A stretch of DNA of 64,000 nucleotides from Takakia lepidozioides (GCA_030704615.1 CM060732.1:19468001-19532000), one strand, 5' to 3'. Positions 34,801 to 47,557 are shown, counted from the first letter of the stretch. Translations and numbers: made by a program. Notes: generated by a model from the letters alone, not told the origin.

Positions 34801-37342
34801 GTACCTGCAGGCGGCAATCGATGGAGTAAATATCCTCAGTCTTTCACTTTGTCCTTTGGCCGCCTCCACAGATAATGCTACATTTCTGTGCCCCCTTGAA
34901 GTTGCTCTCCTCTCAGCAGTGAAGGCGGGAATCGTTGTCATTCAAGCTGCTGGAAACTCAGGACCTAGCTCCATGTCAGTACGGTCACGGAGCCCTTGGA
35001 TCCTAACCGTCGCAGCCGGGTCTCACGATCGCACATATCACAATACCATCACTCTCGGCAACAAGAGAATTCTTCAGGGTGATGGGCTCTGTCGTAAGTA
35101 TTGTACATATCTGCACTGTGAACTCCGAAGTGCCTTGTTCTTCTTTGTGCAGTGACTCTAGTTTTCAATGCCGAAAACTTTAGTTAGAGAGGGTGCAGCA
35201 GGTTTCCATCCTCAATCATGATTTGATCTAGGTCAGGTGACCGCAGAAAGCACCTGAACACAACCTAGCGTATAATGCTTCTATTAAGATCCACACTACT
35301 CTTCTAGTTTTCCATGTATACTTAGAAGCATTATACATAACATCGAGAAGTAACCCCTTGCACCTGCAAGCTCAAGTTTGTTTTCACTTCACTTTTATGA
35401 AATGCAACTGGTCTGAACATGTTTTGAATATGACCAGTCTAAGTTGAGTTCTCAAAATGGAATCCGTGCAGCCGCGACCAACGGTAGTGGTCTATACAAG
35501 CTGGTGTTATCCACCCATGCTCACTCAGAAACCTCGAACAAAACTACCGCGATCCCAAGTGTCTTCGACTGCCTGGAGCCTATCCTGTTTGATAAAAAAA
35601 AGTTCAAGGAAATATCCTTATTTGCACCTGGACTGGTGGACAAGTCGAGAGTGAAGAAATCAATAAACGGACAGCAGCAACTGCCCAGTACCTCGGTGCA
35701 GCCGGTGTTGTGTTACTCCGCCTCGACAGCAGTGGAGAATGTTTGTTCTCCCTCCAACTACATTTGGCACACTTCCTGGCATCGTAATTATGGAAAAACA
35801 ACATACAACAGTACGTATACCCTTCCTCCATTTAAAAGGTCATGATCTTCCGGGCATCAATCTACTCACCATTCTGTTATCGAGAAGTAACCTGCAAAAC
35901 TCTGAACTTAGACAGGTCTAGTCCGCTTGACATCTGCTAATATTCCTTTGGGATTCGATATATAATGAGGTCCAAGTAGGCGCTTCATCAGGGATTTGTG
36001 CACGATGTCCTACCAAGGCTAAAGCTTGCTCAAGACTGCTTGCAACATCGTTTCTCCACTTGCAACAGTACGCTTGCACGGGGCATGCACATGTGCTTGT
36101 GGTCACCAGTTGGTTCAGAAACACCAGTCCCTCACCAGTCAAACTTTTGAGGAAAGAGAGCGAGTACAAGAGAGAGTGTCTGGACAGACAAACCTGAGAG
36201 GTTAGAAATCACGGTACTACCTAGAGCTGTGTAGACGACACCAACCCGCTAGAAAGACGGTTGCACCGTTGGGATGTCTTCCCTCAGCTTGTGAGTACAT
36301 CCTTGCAGATTTTCCTCCCACTCAAGCTTGAGTGATGTCATGGTTTGGTAGATTATCCTGTCCGATTCCACACTAAATTTGCTGACAACAGCACTGCATG
36401 TGTACACACATGTATGCGATGAGTAAGAGAAGAATCTTCCTCGAGATCATTTATATATGTCTCAATATGAATCTGTGGAACTTGGCAGGCTTTCCTAGAA
36501 TACTACGACTCAGCGACCGTGAGAAATGCAGCAGGAGAAGTCACACACTTTGGCGCACAAGCTAAAATCGGAGAGCGTCTTGGAATATATGGGGGAGATG
36601 CACCTAGTGTCGCCATTTTCTCCTCAAGAGGTCCCGACGTTAATATTGTTTCAGACAATACCAGTACAATTGTTGCATAGGTTCTGAAGCCAAATATCTT
36701 GGCACCTGGCGTATTCATCTGGGCAGCTTGGACCGAAACTCCAGTGTCTACTGGTACGTGGATTCACCTCATGCTCTTGAAAGCGAACAGAAATTTAGTG
36801 CAGTATAGATAATCATTCGCTTCGCGTTTCTTAGCCCTGAGAAGCACTGTAATGTAGATGCAGGAGGGGATGATAGAGAGGCGCTAGCTAGATATGAAGA
36901 CCCGGGTCCAGACATAGCCTGCAGACGGGAGGACGGAGAGAGTATGTACAAAATTGTTTAAAGCTAGAGCTCTAACAGGTTTAATAGAAATCTTGATCTC
37001 GAGACCCACGAGATTCGCTGTAGACGACTGGTCAGACAGGGGAGCTCATCACAAGGTCAGGCACACCCTTCGACTTCGGAGCGGGTGCTGTGAACGCAAC
37101 AGCTGCGCTGGATCCTGGATTGGTCTTTGATGCAGGAACCCATCTTCAACCTGTTGACCATTATTATTCTTTCCTTGCTTGAGCACGATGGCACATGTAT
37201 GGGTAGCGGTTTCTAAGCTCCATCATGATCAATTGCACACATCTTGCAGACTAGCAATGGTCAAAGATGTGTTTTGGCGTAAAAGCACCATGAACAAGTT
37301 TACTGAATGTTATACACCTGGTCGAGCAAGACGGACCACGTA

Positions 37343-37347
37343 CATAT
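37343..37347. repeat. 5-bp target duplication of the Copia element (left)
   Basis: CATAT, repeated at 38534-38538. Confidence 0.85.
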
Positions 37348-37626
37348 TGTGAAATATTCTACACATTGAGAACCTAGATCTTTTATAACAACAATTACAT
37401 AGTTTTATTGATCATGTAGAAAGTCTCTCATACTTAATATATATCCATCTCTCTCTCTCTCTCTTTGTGTTCTTGTTGTGAGAGACGCAGCTCTCCTTTA
37501 TGGTTACACAACTGAGTAGGTAGTCCAATGGTTACACAACCGATTTATGTGACTTCTGGAATCACACCCCAAGAGTTGTGTCTTTTAGAATGTTGAAGCT
37601 GCAACTGTAACGCCAACTTTCCAACA
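37348..37626 (-). repeat. Copia LTR (3' LTR of the minus-strand element)
   Basis: 279 bp, TG...CA ends, nearly identical to 38257-38533. It contains a CT microsatellite near 37450. Confidence 0.9.
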
Positions 37627-38256
37627 CTCTCCCTGCAGCGAAACATTTAAGATTTTTTAAGTCTAACTTGTAAATTTGAATCTACTTGAAATTTTTCTAA
37701 TTTCATGGTCCGAGTCTCAAGGAAATCGATATCGCAAGCTCCTTCTCGTGGTCCGTATCTCTTGTACCTTCACGAGGTCCAAACTTCATATCTTCATTCT
37801 CTGACTCATTCAAGAAATTCTTAATCTCACTTCGTAGTCTTCAATACAACGCAAGACTCGCTTCTCCCCTTTTTGGTTTCCAACAGTCTCTAGCGAAATG
37901 TCCCTTTTTCCCATATTCCATGCATTTATATGTGCTGGCTGTGCATTCAAAGCAGGTTTGGGTATGCTTCCATCCACTATGCCCCATACCTCCCTTTCTT
38001 CTAGAATATGTTTACATCTAATGCTCCACTCTTCATAGTTAGAACCATTAAATCTATCATTTTCTCTCAAGTCAGGAGTATAGTGACTATATGTAATGGC
38101 TTGAGCATTCAAACCACCACTGGTAGTATTAGAAGCAGTACTTGTACTTGCGCTAGCTGTTGACATTATATCAACTCTTCTCTTAATTTCAATTTCTTCT
38201 TAGTCGACTCTCATGTGTCTCAATGTGACAACCTTGTCAACGTGGCTATGATGCCA

Positions 38257-38533
38257 TGTGAAATATTCTACACATTGAGAACCTAGATCTTTTATAACAA
38301 CAATTACATATTTTTATTGATCATGTAGAAAGTCTCTCATACTTAATATATATCCATCTCTCTCTATCTCTGTGTGTTCATGTTGTGAGAGACGCAGCTC
38401 TCATTTATAGTTACACAACTGAGTAGGTAGTCCAATGGTTACACAACCGATTTAAGTGACTCCTGGAATCACACCCGAAGAGTTGTGTCTGTTAGAATGT
38501 TGAAGCTGCAACTGTAACGACAACTTTCCAACA
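38257..38533 (-). repeat. Copia LTR (5' LTR of the minus-strand element)
   Basis: 277 bp, nearly identical to 37348-37626. The primer-binding site abuts it at 38239-38256. Confidence 0.9.
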
Positions 38534-39608
38534 CATATTTGGTGGTACTTGATGCTGGCCAGCTGCTTGGAACTAACATCAGGGAATCCACGAAGGACAT
38601 AGATTGGATCTATCAGATATAATGTTGCCTTTCATCGCCTCTCGGTTAAAAAGCACATTCTGTCCAATAGCCAAATCTACAAGATGGCCGCCAACAGCGT
38701 CGTAAATCTCAGAGCCGGGGGAATCCCGGGCTAAACATTCTTCTCTTGCTTTACTGTATTCTAGAACGTAATATTTTTCCCACCCTCAAGTTTTGTGTTC
38801 CTGTCAAATCACTGATACAGGTCTAGGGTTTTTTTTTCACATCTAAAGTGGATTTTCTCACGGGGCTCGAGTCCTTTACTATACCTTTGTGCACAATCTT
38901 CCCCAAATTATAAAATTGACATGCAGTTTGTGTGCTGGCTTCAACAGGTTTTGACGATTACAAAAAGTTTTTGTGCTCGGTACCAGGTGTGCTACCATCA
39001 CAAGTGTTTGCAACAACAGGAGCCCACTGCGATTCACCTGTTGGCCAGCCTTCAGATCTCAACTCGCCCTCCATCGCCATCTCATTTCTGAACGGCTCCC
39101 GAAACATTGGCAGGTCTGCTACTAATGTGGCTGGAAAGTCGAAGACATACACAGCGTCTTTCACTGAGATGGACTTAGGGTTGTCTGCCACCATCACTCC
39201 CTCAACTTTCAGGATCGAATCTGGGGAAACTAGATCATTTGCAGTGCATTTGAAGGCCCAAGCTGACAGACTCTCTGTGAACGGGCCCAGTTTCGGCATG
39301 CTCCTATTGTCTGGAAGTCTCGGCCATCACATTCGCCTCCCCATCATTGTGACCTCCATGCCCAGAGCCCATTGAATTCCTCCACCCTTTTCTCTCTCCA
39401 CCTTTGCTTCCTCTCTCCCCTTCTTTCCTGCGCAAACTGGAAACTCTCACAAAGCATTTCATTAGAGAGTATAATGAAGCAATAACAGTAAATGATTTTT
39501 ATTTTTTATTTTTTGTACACAAAAAATAAAACTTAGAAGATGTGCGTAATTTAGAATATGTGCGTAATTGTTTAATTGGACATTTTATGAATGGTGTCAT
39601 GTGAAGCC

Positions 39609-40149
39609 TGATTCCGGCGCTATGGGTTTGTTCCCCTTCCTCTACCGGACTTGACCTTATCTGGGGAATGTAGTCGGTAGAAAGGCCTGGCAAAGAAGAC
39701 AGAATCTTACTAAGAGGACGCCACAGACTCAGACCTCCAAACACTTTCATCCAACCACTCAAGCACACCGTTACGCCCAACATACGCTCGCGTAAGACCC
39801 AAAAAACCACCACCCCCACTGCCACGGCAGTGAGGCTTAAATAGTATTAGGTCATAATCTAATCCTAGTGTCGTGTGGCACTTACACATAGGTCTACCAG
39901 ATGTCCTTTCAGCACAACCATAGAAAGAAGCCAGATCATCCAGTCCCATCCTAATCTGATCCTAAACTAGCTATTAGAATAAGACAGCCCCTAATAAAGC
40001 CATCAGCTGTTGCCAGCTCATCCTTATGCGCAAGGTGTAAGTCCATCCAGCCTTCATCCTGGCTTCGTCCATCCCTTAAATCATCCGGAGTGCATCCCTC
40101 CTCCATTCATCCATGTCGAAAAGTAATGTGAAAAGGAATCCCAGCTCCA
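39609..40149 (-). repeat. gypsy LTR (3' LTR of the minus-strand element)
   Basis: 541 bp, closely similar to 47026-47557. The 12-bp word ATGTGAAGCCTG occurs both at its outer left edge and just inside its right edge. Confidence 0.85.
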
Positions 40150-40565
40150 CATATGTGAAGCCTGCTGGGGCCACAAGAAACTGCGAGCTCCTGCGAGTGA
40201 TGAGCTCAGGGAGAACAAAATGAAGCCTAACCAAAACAAGCTACACATTCGGCACACAAGGGATGAAAAAACCTAGGGAAGAAAACCTCACCCTGCAAGC
40301 TGGGTGGAGGACAAAACATCCCATAGGAAAAACCCCGAGTGCTACAAATGGTACAGAAAACTAGCACGAAATTCAAACACTACTCTAAAGAAGAGGATAC
40401 CATGTTTTGAGTGCGAGCTGTCCGAGCTGTGGGAGTGAAGATCACCTGACGGTTCTCAACATTCAAACAGGTTAGATCAAAGGTAAGAGTGCATGGAACA
40501 AATAGTGAAACATGAATGGAGCTAGCTAAGTGAGGAGTAGAGGCATGTTATGGGAGCAAGACATA

Positions 40566-43500
40566 CTACCTGCCAGGAAGAATATCAGAGATAAGGTAAG
40601 GGCCATCAATTCGTTTGGCCTTGGAAATCTGCTTACCAGGCTGGAGTCTCACACAAACAGACTGGCCTACCTTGAAGGACTCAGAATATACAACACGGCG
40701 GTTGTAATTCTTTGCCTGAGCAGCTTGAGCAAACACAATGTTAGATTTGGCAGTTTCCCTCAAACGACGTCTTCTAGCATCCATGGAAAGCAAAAATACT
40801 TCCCAATTTTCAGGCTCAGTAGCCGAGACCTGCAGCCAGGAGATATGCAAAGGAGTTCTACATTTCCTACCATGCAAAAGTTCAAAGGGTGAGATTTTGG
40901 TACTGGCATGGATAGAAGTCATGTAGGCAAAGAGCAGAATAGGCACAACAATATCCCATTCATCAATGAGTGTCCCATTCTTCTCGAGCATCTGGCATAC
41001 AGTTTTGTTAAATCGTTCTGTCAAACCATTGCATTGGGGATTGTAGGGAGCAGTAATGGCATGCCTAGTGTTGAGATTAAACAATACAATCTCCATAAGT
41101 TGGTTGCAGAACTATGTACCTTGATCCGTGAGGATTTCTAGAAAGCAACCATGACGAAGAATCACCTTATCAAAGAAGAATTGCACCACCTCATCACTAT
41201 CCTTAGCAACCAGAGGTCGGAACTCAACCCATTTCGTCAGGTAGTCTGTGGCAACCGCAAGGTATGCATGGCCCTTGGACGTGGATTTAAGGGGTCCGAC
41301 TAGATCTAAGCCAACCCTGGCAAATGGTTCAGTCACCAGGATAGGCTGTAAAGACAAGGGAGCTTCGGTTCTAGGTAGGATGGTTTTAGCATGACAGGGC
41401 ACACACCTTGCAATGAAAGCTGAGACATCTTTAACTAAGCCTTTCCAGTGGTACTGCTCATGTAATCGTTTGACAGTTTTAGCAACCCCCAAATGGCCAG
41501 CATAAGTAAAAGCATGGTATAAGTCTAGCAAAGCAGGGACAGCGGACCTAGAAGGGAATTCCATAGCAGAGGTACCTTCCAAAGCAGTGACTCTAAACAA
41601 TCTCCCTTCACTTTCCCGGTGGCTGGGTAAGTGATAGTTGACTTGCCTCATGAGCAGTTTGGATATGCCACTAAGGTGGGTGCCGGTTTTGCACCTATGG
41701 AGAAGAGCATCGTATAAGGGATCATCCATGCCTACATCACTCATGGCCACACAACAGCAGGTTAGTGCAGGCGAGAAGAAAGTGGCAGCCCCCGTTCTCT
41801 TCCTTTCGGAATCCTGACTTCATTTTCAGTTGGCTGCCTATGAGGAGGCAAGCAGGCTGTGAGACGCAGTTCAGTCCCTCGGCCAGGATACAAACCAAGG
41901 CAGACGCAAGACAAGATGGGCAGTTCGAAGGTAAGGAAAAGTACCAGACCAATCTGCAGGATACCAGACCAAAATTCATGCCAATACCAGGGGAGATTCA
42001 ACCAACATCAAATTGTAGAAGATCCCAAGTGTCAAGCAAATCTGGAGGAACATAAGGATAATCCAGCAAATGACACAAGGCATAGGGGTCAGAAACTGGC
42101 ACGATGGGTGAGGGAGAGCATGCAGCAGGGGAGACTAGATCACTTAAGGTAGTGTAAGGTGCAGGGATTTTGGATTCCCCTCGAGTCAAAGCATCTGCAT
42201 TAATATTATCCTTCCCACGCTTGTAGGAGATGGTGAAGTCATAGCCTTGCCGAATAAGAGCCCACCTAGCTAACCTGCCAGTGAGCTCACGAGGGGTTAG
42301 CAAGGCTTTTAAAGGTAAATGATCAGTTTCAATGGTAAAATGACAGCCATGTAAATACTGCCTAAAATATTTGACTCCAAAGATAACAACAAGGCCTTCC
42401 TTGTCAGTGATAGAGTAATTGCGCTTATGTTTATCAAGGCGGCGAGAGGCATAGGCAATGGATGTTCCTGACCATCTTGAATCTGGCTCAACACAACAAA
42501 GATAGCTAGATCATTGGCATCAATTTGCAAGAGAAACGACAAGGTAAAATCAGGATAGGCAAGCACAGGAACAGAAGTGAGTGCAATTTTGAGCTTCTCA
42601 AATGCGGACGTTTCGGCAGTGCCCCATACAAAACGAGCATCCTTGGATAACAAGCGAGTGAGGGGAGCAGCTAACTTGGCAAATTGAAAAATGAAGCGAC
42701 GATAGTAAGAACCCAAGCCTAAGAAGGCTTTGACGTATGTTTTATCCCGAGGGGCTGGATAGTTCCACACAGCTTGGATCTTTGCAGGGTCAAGACTGAT
42801 GCCAGCAGCAGAAAGCAGATGGCCCAAGAAATAGAGCTGTTCCATACAAAAATCACACTTCTTGGCTTTAACCTTAAGCCCGGCTGCACGAAGTCTGCAC
42901 ACAACCCGCTGTAAATCCAACAGATGAGCATCAAACGTGGTGGAGTAAATGTTGATGTCATCAATATAAACTAAGGCACACTCCCAACGAAGGTTTCCTA
43001 AGACTATGTCCATCAATCGCTGAAATGTAGCAGTAGCGTTGCAAAGGCCAAAAGGCATTGTTTCAAATTGGAAGAGGCCCATCCTGCAGGTGAAGGCAGT
43101 CTTCTCCTTAGCAGCAGCAGTTAAAGGAACTTGCCAAAAGCCAGAGGCTAAATCTAAGGAAGAGAAGATAGTGGCCCCATTAAGTTGATCAAACGTTTCA
43201 TTGATGCGTGACAAAGGGTAAACATCCCGCTTGGTGATGGCATTTAAACGCCGAAAATCAACGCAAAAACGGGTGGAGCCATCCTTCTTACCCACCAAGA
43301 CAATGGGACTGGCCCAAGGGGATATGGAAGGGGTGATTACACCAGCATCAAGCATCTTTGTAATCTCATCTTGAATGACCTTGCGTTCACGGACACTCTC
43401 CATGTAGGCATGTTGTTTGATAGGCTTACCATCCGTGATGATGTCATGATCCAGAAGGGTGGTGCGGCCCAAGTCATGAAGCCCTTGACTAAAGATGTCG

Positions 43501-44681
43501 AGATTGTCACGTGGAAACTGGTGCAGGCGATTAATCTGCTGGGGAGCAAGGTGATCACCCACCTTGATATCCTTTAATACTTGCTGGAAACGTTGCTCTG
43601 CCTCAGGAGTAAGCGGGCCTTTGTCAGTGGAACCAGAGTGAGAGGCAAATGCCTGGAGTTGGTCCACAGGGGAGTCCACCAGCCTAATATCATGAAGACT
43701 GAGACCTTTCTGAACAGAGGTAAGCTCAGACAAAGGAGTAGCAGTGAGTCTAGCAAGGACCTGACCCCTACGTATACTGATGCTGATGCGTTCAGGATTA
43801 GCAAGTAGTAACCTGACTTCACCCTTGAAACCTCGGTCTAAAACCCTAGAAGCAATCAGACAGTGCTTTTGGAGGGTAAGTTTCTTCCAGCCCTCAATCT
43901 CAAGGAAATGACCTGCAGGGCAAGCAAAAGCTAGACCTGTAGGTACTATGCGCTGAGAAAATGCAGGGATGATGAAATCAACAGGAGAACGTAGCAAAAG
44001 GGAATTCTTTGCCACGGGCAGGGGAGGTCCAGACTTCTTACCTGGTGGAGGGAAATGTCATTGGTACAAGGTATCACCAAGTGGGTGGAACTGGCTGAAC
44101 CTGGCCCAATTATAATGCAAACCCACCTGCTCCTTCATCTGCTCAGCTTGAAGCTTGAGACGAGAATAGTTGGCCATAGAGGTCCCAGCAGCAATGGTAA
44201 CATGGTTTAGATTCACCTTGTAAGGTTGTCCTTCACCATTGTGAAGACACATAATGTTATTCATGATGTCAATGCTAGCCTCTGCACCCTTCATCCAATC
44301 CAGACCCAGCAAAACTTGTTCACCCATGGTGACAATGCAGGTCAGCAAGACAGTTTTCCCACTAATGCGGATAGGTAAGGTGACTAACCCAATAGGTTCA
44401 TAAGCCGTGCCATCAGCTATGGTAACTACAAGGCCATGAGCAGAGCCAATTTTTAATTCAAGAATGCGAACAGTACTAAGTGGAATGGCAGACATGATAC
44501 AACCCGTATCAATAACACATGGAAAGGAAAGGTGGCCCACATGGCATTGTGTCATCAATGGGTGGATACGGTCCCGACTGACACGTTTATAGGCTTCACA
44601 GTGCATGAGTTTGAAATCACGAGAAAGAACAGCACTTACCAATGTGTTGGGGTTCTTACCATGGTCATCTGGCACCCTCAC
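40566..44681 (-). pseudogene. gypsy pol: protease, reverse transcriptase, RNase H, integrase
   Basis: Reading the minus strand downward: aspartic protease at 44681-44058 with the catalytic triplet in CVIDTGC; reverse transcriptase at 44015-42309 with FCVDFRRLNAITK, SSLDLASGFWQV, MPFGLCNA and the catalytic YIDD in LVYIDDINIYS; an RNase H region that loses frame after LLQIDAND and resumes at 42303 with RKGKDN-like sequence (YKRGKDNINADALTR). Integrase at 41750-40566 has HLGVAKTVKRLHEQYHWKG with CVPCH (zinc), the first Asp in GLDLVGP, the second in LTDQGT, a stop or frame change near 41100, and Glu in LTERFNK. The chromodomain expected of chromoviruses is not seen. It cannot produce a full polyprotein. 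Confidence 0.9.
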
Positions 44682-44764
44682 AGACGACCTGGTTCGTTCA
44701 AAGTACCCTGCTGTTTCTTATTCCTTTGTAGCTGTTCAATCAGGGCAGACAAGTCAAATTGGTA

Positions 44765-45817
44765 AGGGCACCACCTGGTGTAATGCTTGATGGACTTGCA
44801 AATCATGCAAGCCACCACTGAGGTCCTAGTGTCATGACGCATGCCAGCATGGGCTTTACCTTGAGTCCCGGATCTGGCAGGGACTGCAGGTTTTCAGCCT
44901 ACCTCAGCCTTGAAGGCTTGCAGTTCTCCCTGGATTTCATTACGAAAGGATGATAACTCATGCACAATGGAAGGGACCAGATCTGCTGCAATACCTTTCA
45001 CCCCAGGGTCCCCATCAGTAGGCTCTACACAGTGACTCTCACTAGCTAGATGAGTGTGTTTCGTGTGGGCAACTTTAGACAGGCCTGCCTTAGCAGCTTT
45101 GAGACGTAACCTTTCTTCAATCAATTCCACCATCTCATCTTCAGTGGTGTAAGACTGTTTTTGCAAAAATACTTTCTCAGCAGGGGGCAAGCCTTTTACG
45201 AAACAATATTTCAAAATAGCAGGTCTCTCTGATGTAATCAAAATCGACTTACAAATGGCAGTTCGTAAATCAGTGTAGTATTTCCACACACTGTCGCCAA
45301 AATGAAATTTTAAGTCTGGTGTGGTGTAAGCTATGGGCTTTTCTTCACGAAAGAGCTTGCGAGCCAACTCTCTGGCTTCGACCCACGTAAGATCATTTTT
45401 GTCCTTAATGTTGGACTCAAATAGTTGTCTGGCCTCTCCCTTGAGACAAATCCGAAATGACTTGACTTGGAATCGTGGGGGAACTCCATTCATTTCAGTG
45501 TTGATTTCAAAAAAATCCAAGAAGGACTCAAAATCCTCCCCTAAGTTGTATTCAGGGTATTGCTGCTTATGCATTCGCTCTCCATGATCAGATTTTCGTG
45601 GAGTAGTATCCGGAACTTCAGATTGTTTCAGCAATATCTTCAAAAGGGGGGGGCAATTTGAAATCACCCCCATGGCTTCACACAGCTCATCCAAATCAAA
45701 TATGGGCTGAGACACAGTCGTCGGATCTTTGTGATCTCCGGACGACTCTCCCCTTTCCATATTATTCTTTTCATTAGTTGCTGTCTCTTCCCTCTCCTCC
45801 GCTGCACATTTTTCCAA
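44765..45817 (-). pseudogene. gypsy Gag with CCHC zinc knuckle
   Basis: The minus-strand frame 45817-44894 is a retrotransposon Gag: FESFLDFFEINTEMNG, FQVKSFRICLKGEARQLF, EARELARKLF, WKYYTDLR and KYCFVKGLP. A stop at 44894 follows AEVG. Past it the same strand encodes CMICKSIKHYTRWC, a perfect CX2CX4HX4C nucleic-acid-binding knuckle at about 44770-44812, so the original Gag was longer. Gag packages the element's RNA. Confidence 0.85.
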
Positions 45818-45898
45818 CTCACTTAGTCATATTGTCTCTTCTGCTTCCCTTTCTAGCATAGATCTTGTAAATACAGGCATGAGAAGAGAAGGACACGG

Positions 45899-46815
45899 CT
45901 ACCTATCCGAAGGAGCACTAAGCTGCGAGTCCCACCCAGACACACAGTGGGAGGTGATGAAGCGGTGCTTGTGCAGCATGTACACTCCTTCTCCCAAGAA
46001 TGCCCACAGTTCTTCCTCTCCCTTGAGCCAAAAAGCCACGCGCACAATGCTGCGCACCACTTTCTCTTTCACCAACAGCGTGTGTGCAGGATATATCTGA
46101 GCTTCTTCGGCCTTGTAGAGACCTACTGTTTCACGCCGAAAACACACCCCCGGAAAGATCAACACATCACTGGAAAAAGGAAATTCAGAGTCAGGGATAC
46201 CCGTAATGAGCTCTTCCCAAGTGGGATCCCGGGTAGGGGCTGGCGGAACTCGAGGCCTTACATTAGCAAGCAGGATAGATGTTCTTCCCTTAACCAGTTT
46301 CCACAAGCGTAGAGGGCTCGGCTTGTCAGGAGGCAGGAAGCTCTCAAGCTCCACACCCAATTCTCGACTCACAGAGAATTGTGGAATGCCCAAGACAACC
46401 CAGCTAAGCTTCTCACCACTCTCCAACTGTTCCTTGGCACTAGCAAGGGGGATTTGTAGAGTGACTTCCCTGGAGTGAAGTTTGAGGAGCAGGCGCGCAG
46501 CATAGGCCCCCTGAAGAGATTCGCGAATGCGTCTGCTCTGCTCCCTCTGCTCCGCTTTGGTGCATATGGGTTTGTAGGCTTCCTTGCGCGCGGTTTCCTC
46601 AAAGTTTTTGGCCCAGAACTCCGAGGGCGTGTCCAGCGGGAGCTCAGGCGCGGAATAGGTTCTCCCTCCGGGTAATCAACAAAGACCAACTGCTCAGGCA
46701 ACAAGTTGCGCGCAAGCTCGCAAATATAGCGAGATTCCAACGCCAGAGTTTGCTTCAAGCGCGGGACTTCGAATTGATCAAGTTCAAACCAACCACGCTC
46801 AGAACTGGAAGCCAT
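45899..46815 (-). pseudogene. upstream reading frame of the gypsy element
   Basis: Two overlapping minus-strand frames (46815-46369 and 46426-45899) read as one coding region with a frameshift near 46400. The first begins MASSSERGWFELDQFEVPR and is Arg/Pro-rich in its second half; the second continues with WVVLGIPQFSVS and IVRVAFWLKGEEELW. It lies between the 5' LTR and gag and is not a standard Ty3 protein. It may be an extra N-terminal Gag extension or a captured sequence. Confidence 0.5.
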
Positions 46816-47007
46816 AGTGTTTGCGTGCTAAACTCTCAAAACACAGAAAAACACGAGCAGACAAACTTTCTCTCTCTCTCCTTGCGCGCAAGATACCAGC
46901 CGCCATTTTGCCACTACCTCTCCCTGCAATCATGCAGGATCCCCCGTACCCAATCTACTGTTCTCAGGTGTTCCGTACCCACTATATCCTCTATCAACGA
47001 TTTTAGT

Positions 47008-47025
47008 TACCCCGCATCTCCACCA
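47008..47025 (-). promoter_or_regulatory. gypsy primer-binding site
   Basis: The minus strand immediately inside the 5' LTR reads TGGTGGAGATGCGGGGT. It is TGG-led and therefore complementary to a tRNA CCA end. It does not resemble the initiator-Met site. Confidence 0.7.
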
Positions 47026-47557
47026 TGATTATGGCGCTATTGGTTTGTTCCCCTTCCTCTACCGGACTTGACCTTATCTGGGGAATGTAGTCGGTAGAAG
47101 GGCCTGGCAGAGAAGACGGAATCTTACTAAGAGGACGCCACAGACTCAGACCTCCAAACACTTTCATCCAACCACTCAAGCACACCGCTACGCCCAACGT
47201 ACGCTCGCGTAAGACCCAAAAAGCCACCACCCCCACTACGGCAGTGAGGCTTAAATAGTATTAGGTCATAATCTAATCCTAGTGCCATGTAGCACTTACA
47301 CATAGGTCCACCAGATGTCCTTTCAGCACATCCATAGAAAGAAGCCAGATCATCCGGTCCCATCCTAATCTGATCCTAAACTAGCTGTTAGAATAAGACA
47401 ACCCCTAATAAAGCCATCACCTGTTGCCAGCTCATGCGCAAGGTGTAAGTCCATCCAGCCTTCATCCTGGCTTCGTCCATCCCTTAAATCATCCGGAGTG
47501 CATCCCTCCTCCATTCATCCATGTCGAAAAGTAAGGTGAGAAGGAATCCCAGCTCCA
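47026..47557 (-). repeat. gypsy LTR (5' LTR of the minus-strand element)
   Basis: 532 bp, closely similar to 39609-40149. The shared stretch of about 500 bp differs by substitutions and small gaps. Confidence 0.85.

Larger units (their letters stand above)
37348..38533 (-). mobile_element. gag-only Copia LTR retrotransposon (1186 bp)
   Basis: Two direct LTRs (37348-37626 and 38257-38533), each TGTGAAATAT...TTTCCAACA, are flanked by the 5-bp duplication CATAT. On the minus strand, TGGCATCATAGCC sits directly after the 5' LTR, close to the initiator-Met primer site, and GCAGGGAGAG precedes the 3' LTR as a polypurine tract. A frame at 38166-37810 encodes a Copia Gag N-terminus (RFNGSNYEEWSIRCKHIL, EREVWGIVDGS). 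No protease, integrase or reverse transcriptase is present, so it depends on another element. It lies between the last two exons of the subtilase pseudogene. Confidence 0.9.
31835..39375 (+). pseudogene. SLP3-type subtilisin-like serine protease pseudogene
   Basis: Exons of a plant subtilase (S8, SLP3-like clade) lie in order. Near 31835-31987 there is a hydrophobic leader then TTAEVYVVVLRG; 32253-32406 is the I9 propeptide (TKLYSYVHLLNGFSIHV); 32850-33235 has HTPDYLGLP and the catalytic Asp in IGIIDTGI; about 33480-33573 has the catalytic His in GTHTSSTAAGNHG; 33765-33838 has RIAMYKALCG; 34812-35093 has the oxyanion Asn in QAAGNSGP; 35444-35815 is the PA region; 36490-36755 has FSSRGPD and LAPGVFIWAAW; 37035-37180 has GAGAVNATAALDPG; 38940-39375 is the Fn3-like tail. 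Defects: a frame break before HTPDYLGL, frameshifts in the A-run near 35595 and near 35738, an in-frame TAG near 36677, and no exon for the GTSMAAPH catalytic-Ser region. A Copia element sits in the last intron. Confidence 0.85.
39609..47557 (-). mobile_element. Ty3/gypsy LTR retrotransposon, degenerate
   Basis: Two long direct repeats, 39609-40149 and 47026-47557, start TGATT and end AGCTCCA. On the minus strand a TGG-led primer site follows the 5' LTR. The interior encodes gag, protease, reverse transcriptase/RNase H and integrase in Ty3 order, all on the minus strand. The LTRs differ at scattered positions and by small indels, and the coding region has frameshifts and stops. No 5-bp flank match is seen (AAGCC against GTAGT), so the insertion is old or one flank is rearranged. 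Confidence 0.9.

Noticed and set aside
36635-36680. A mini-intron removing the TAG in the subtilase
   Set aside because: The gap would be about 45 bases, below the usual plant minimum, so I treat it as an in-frame stop.
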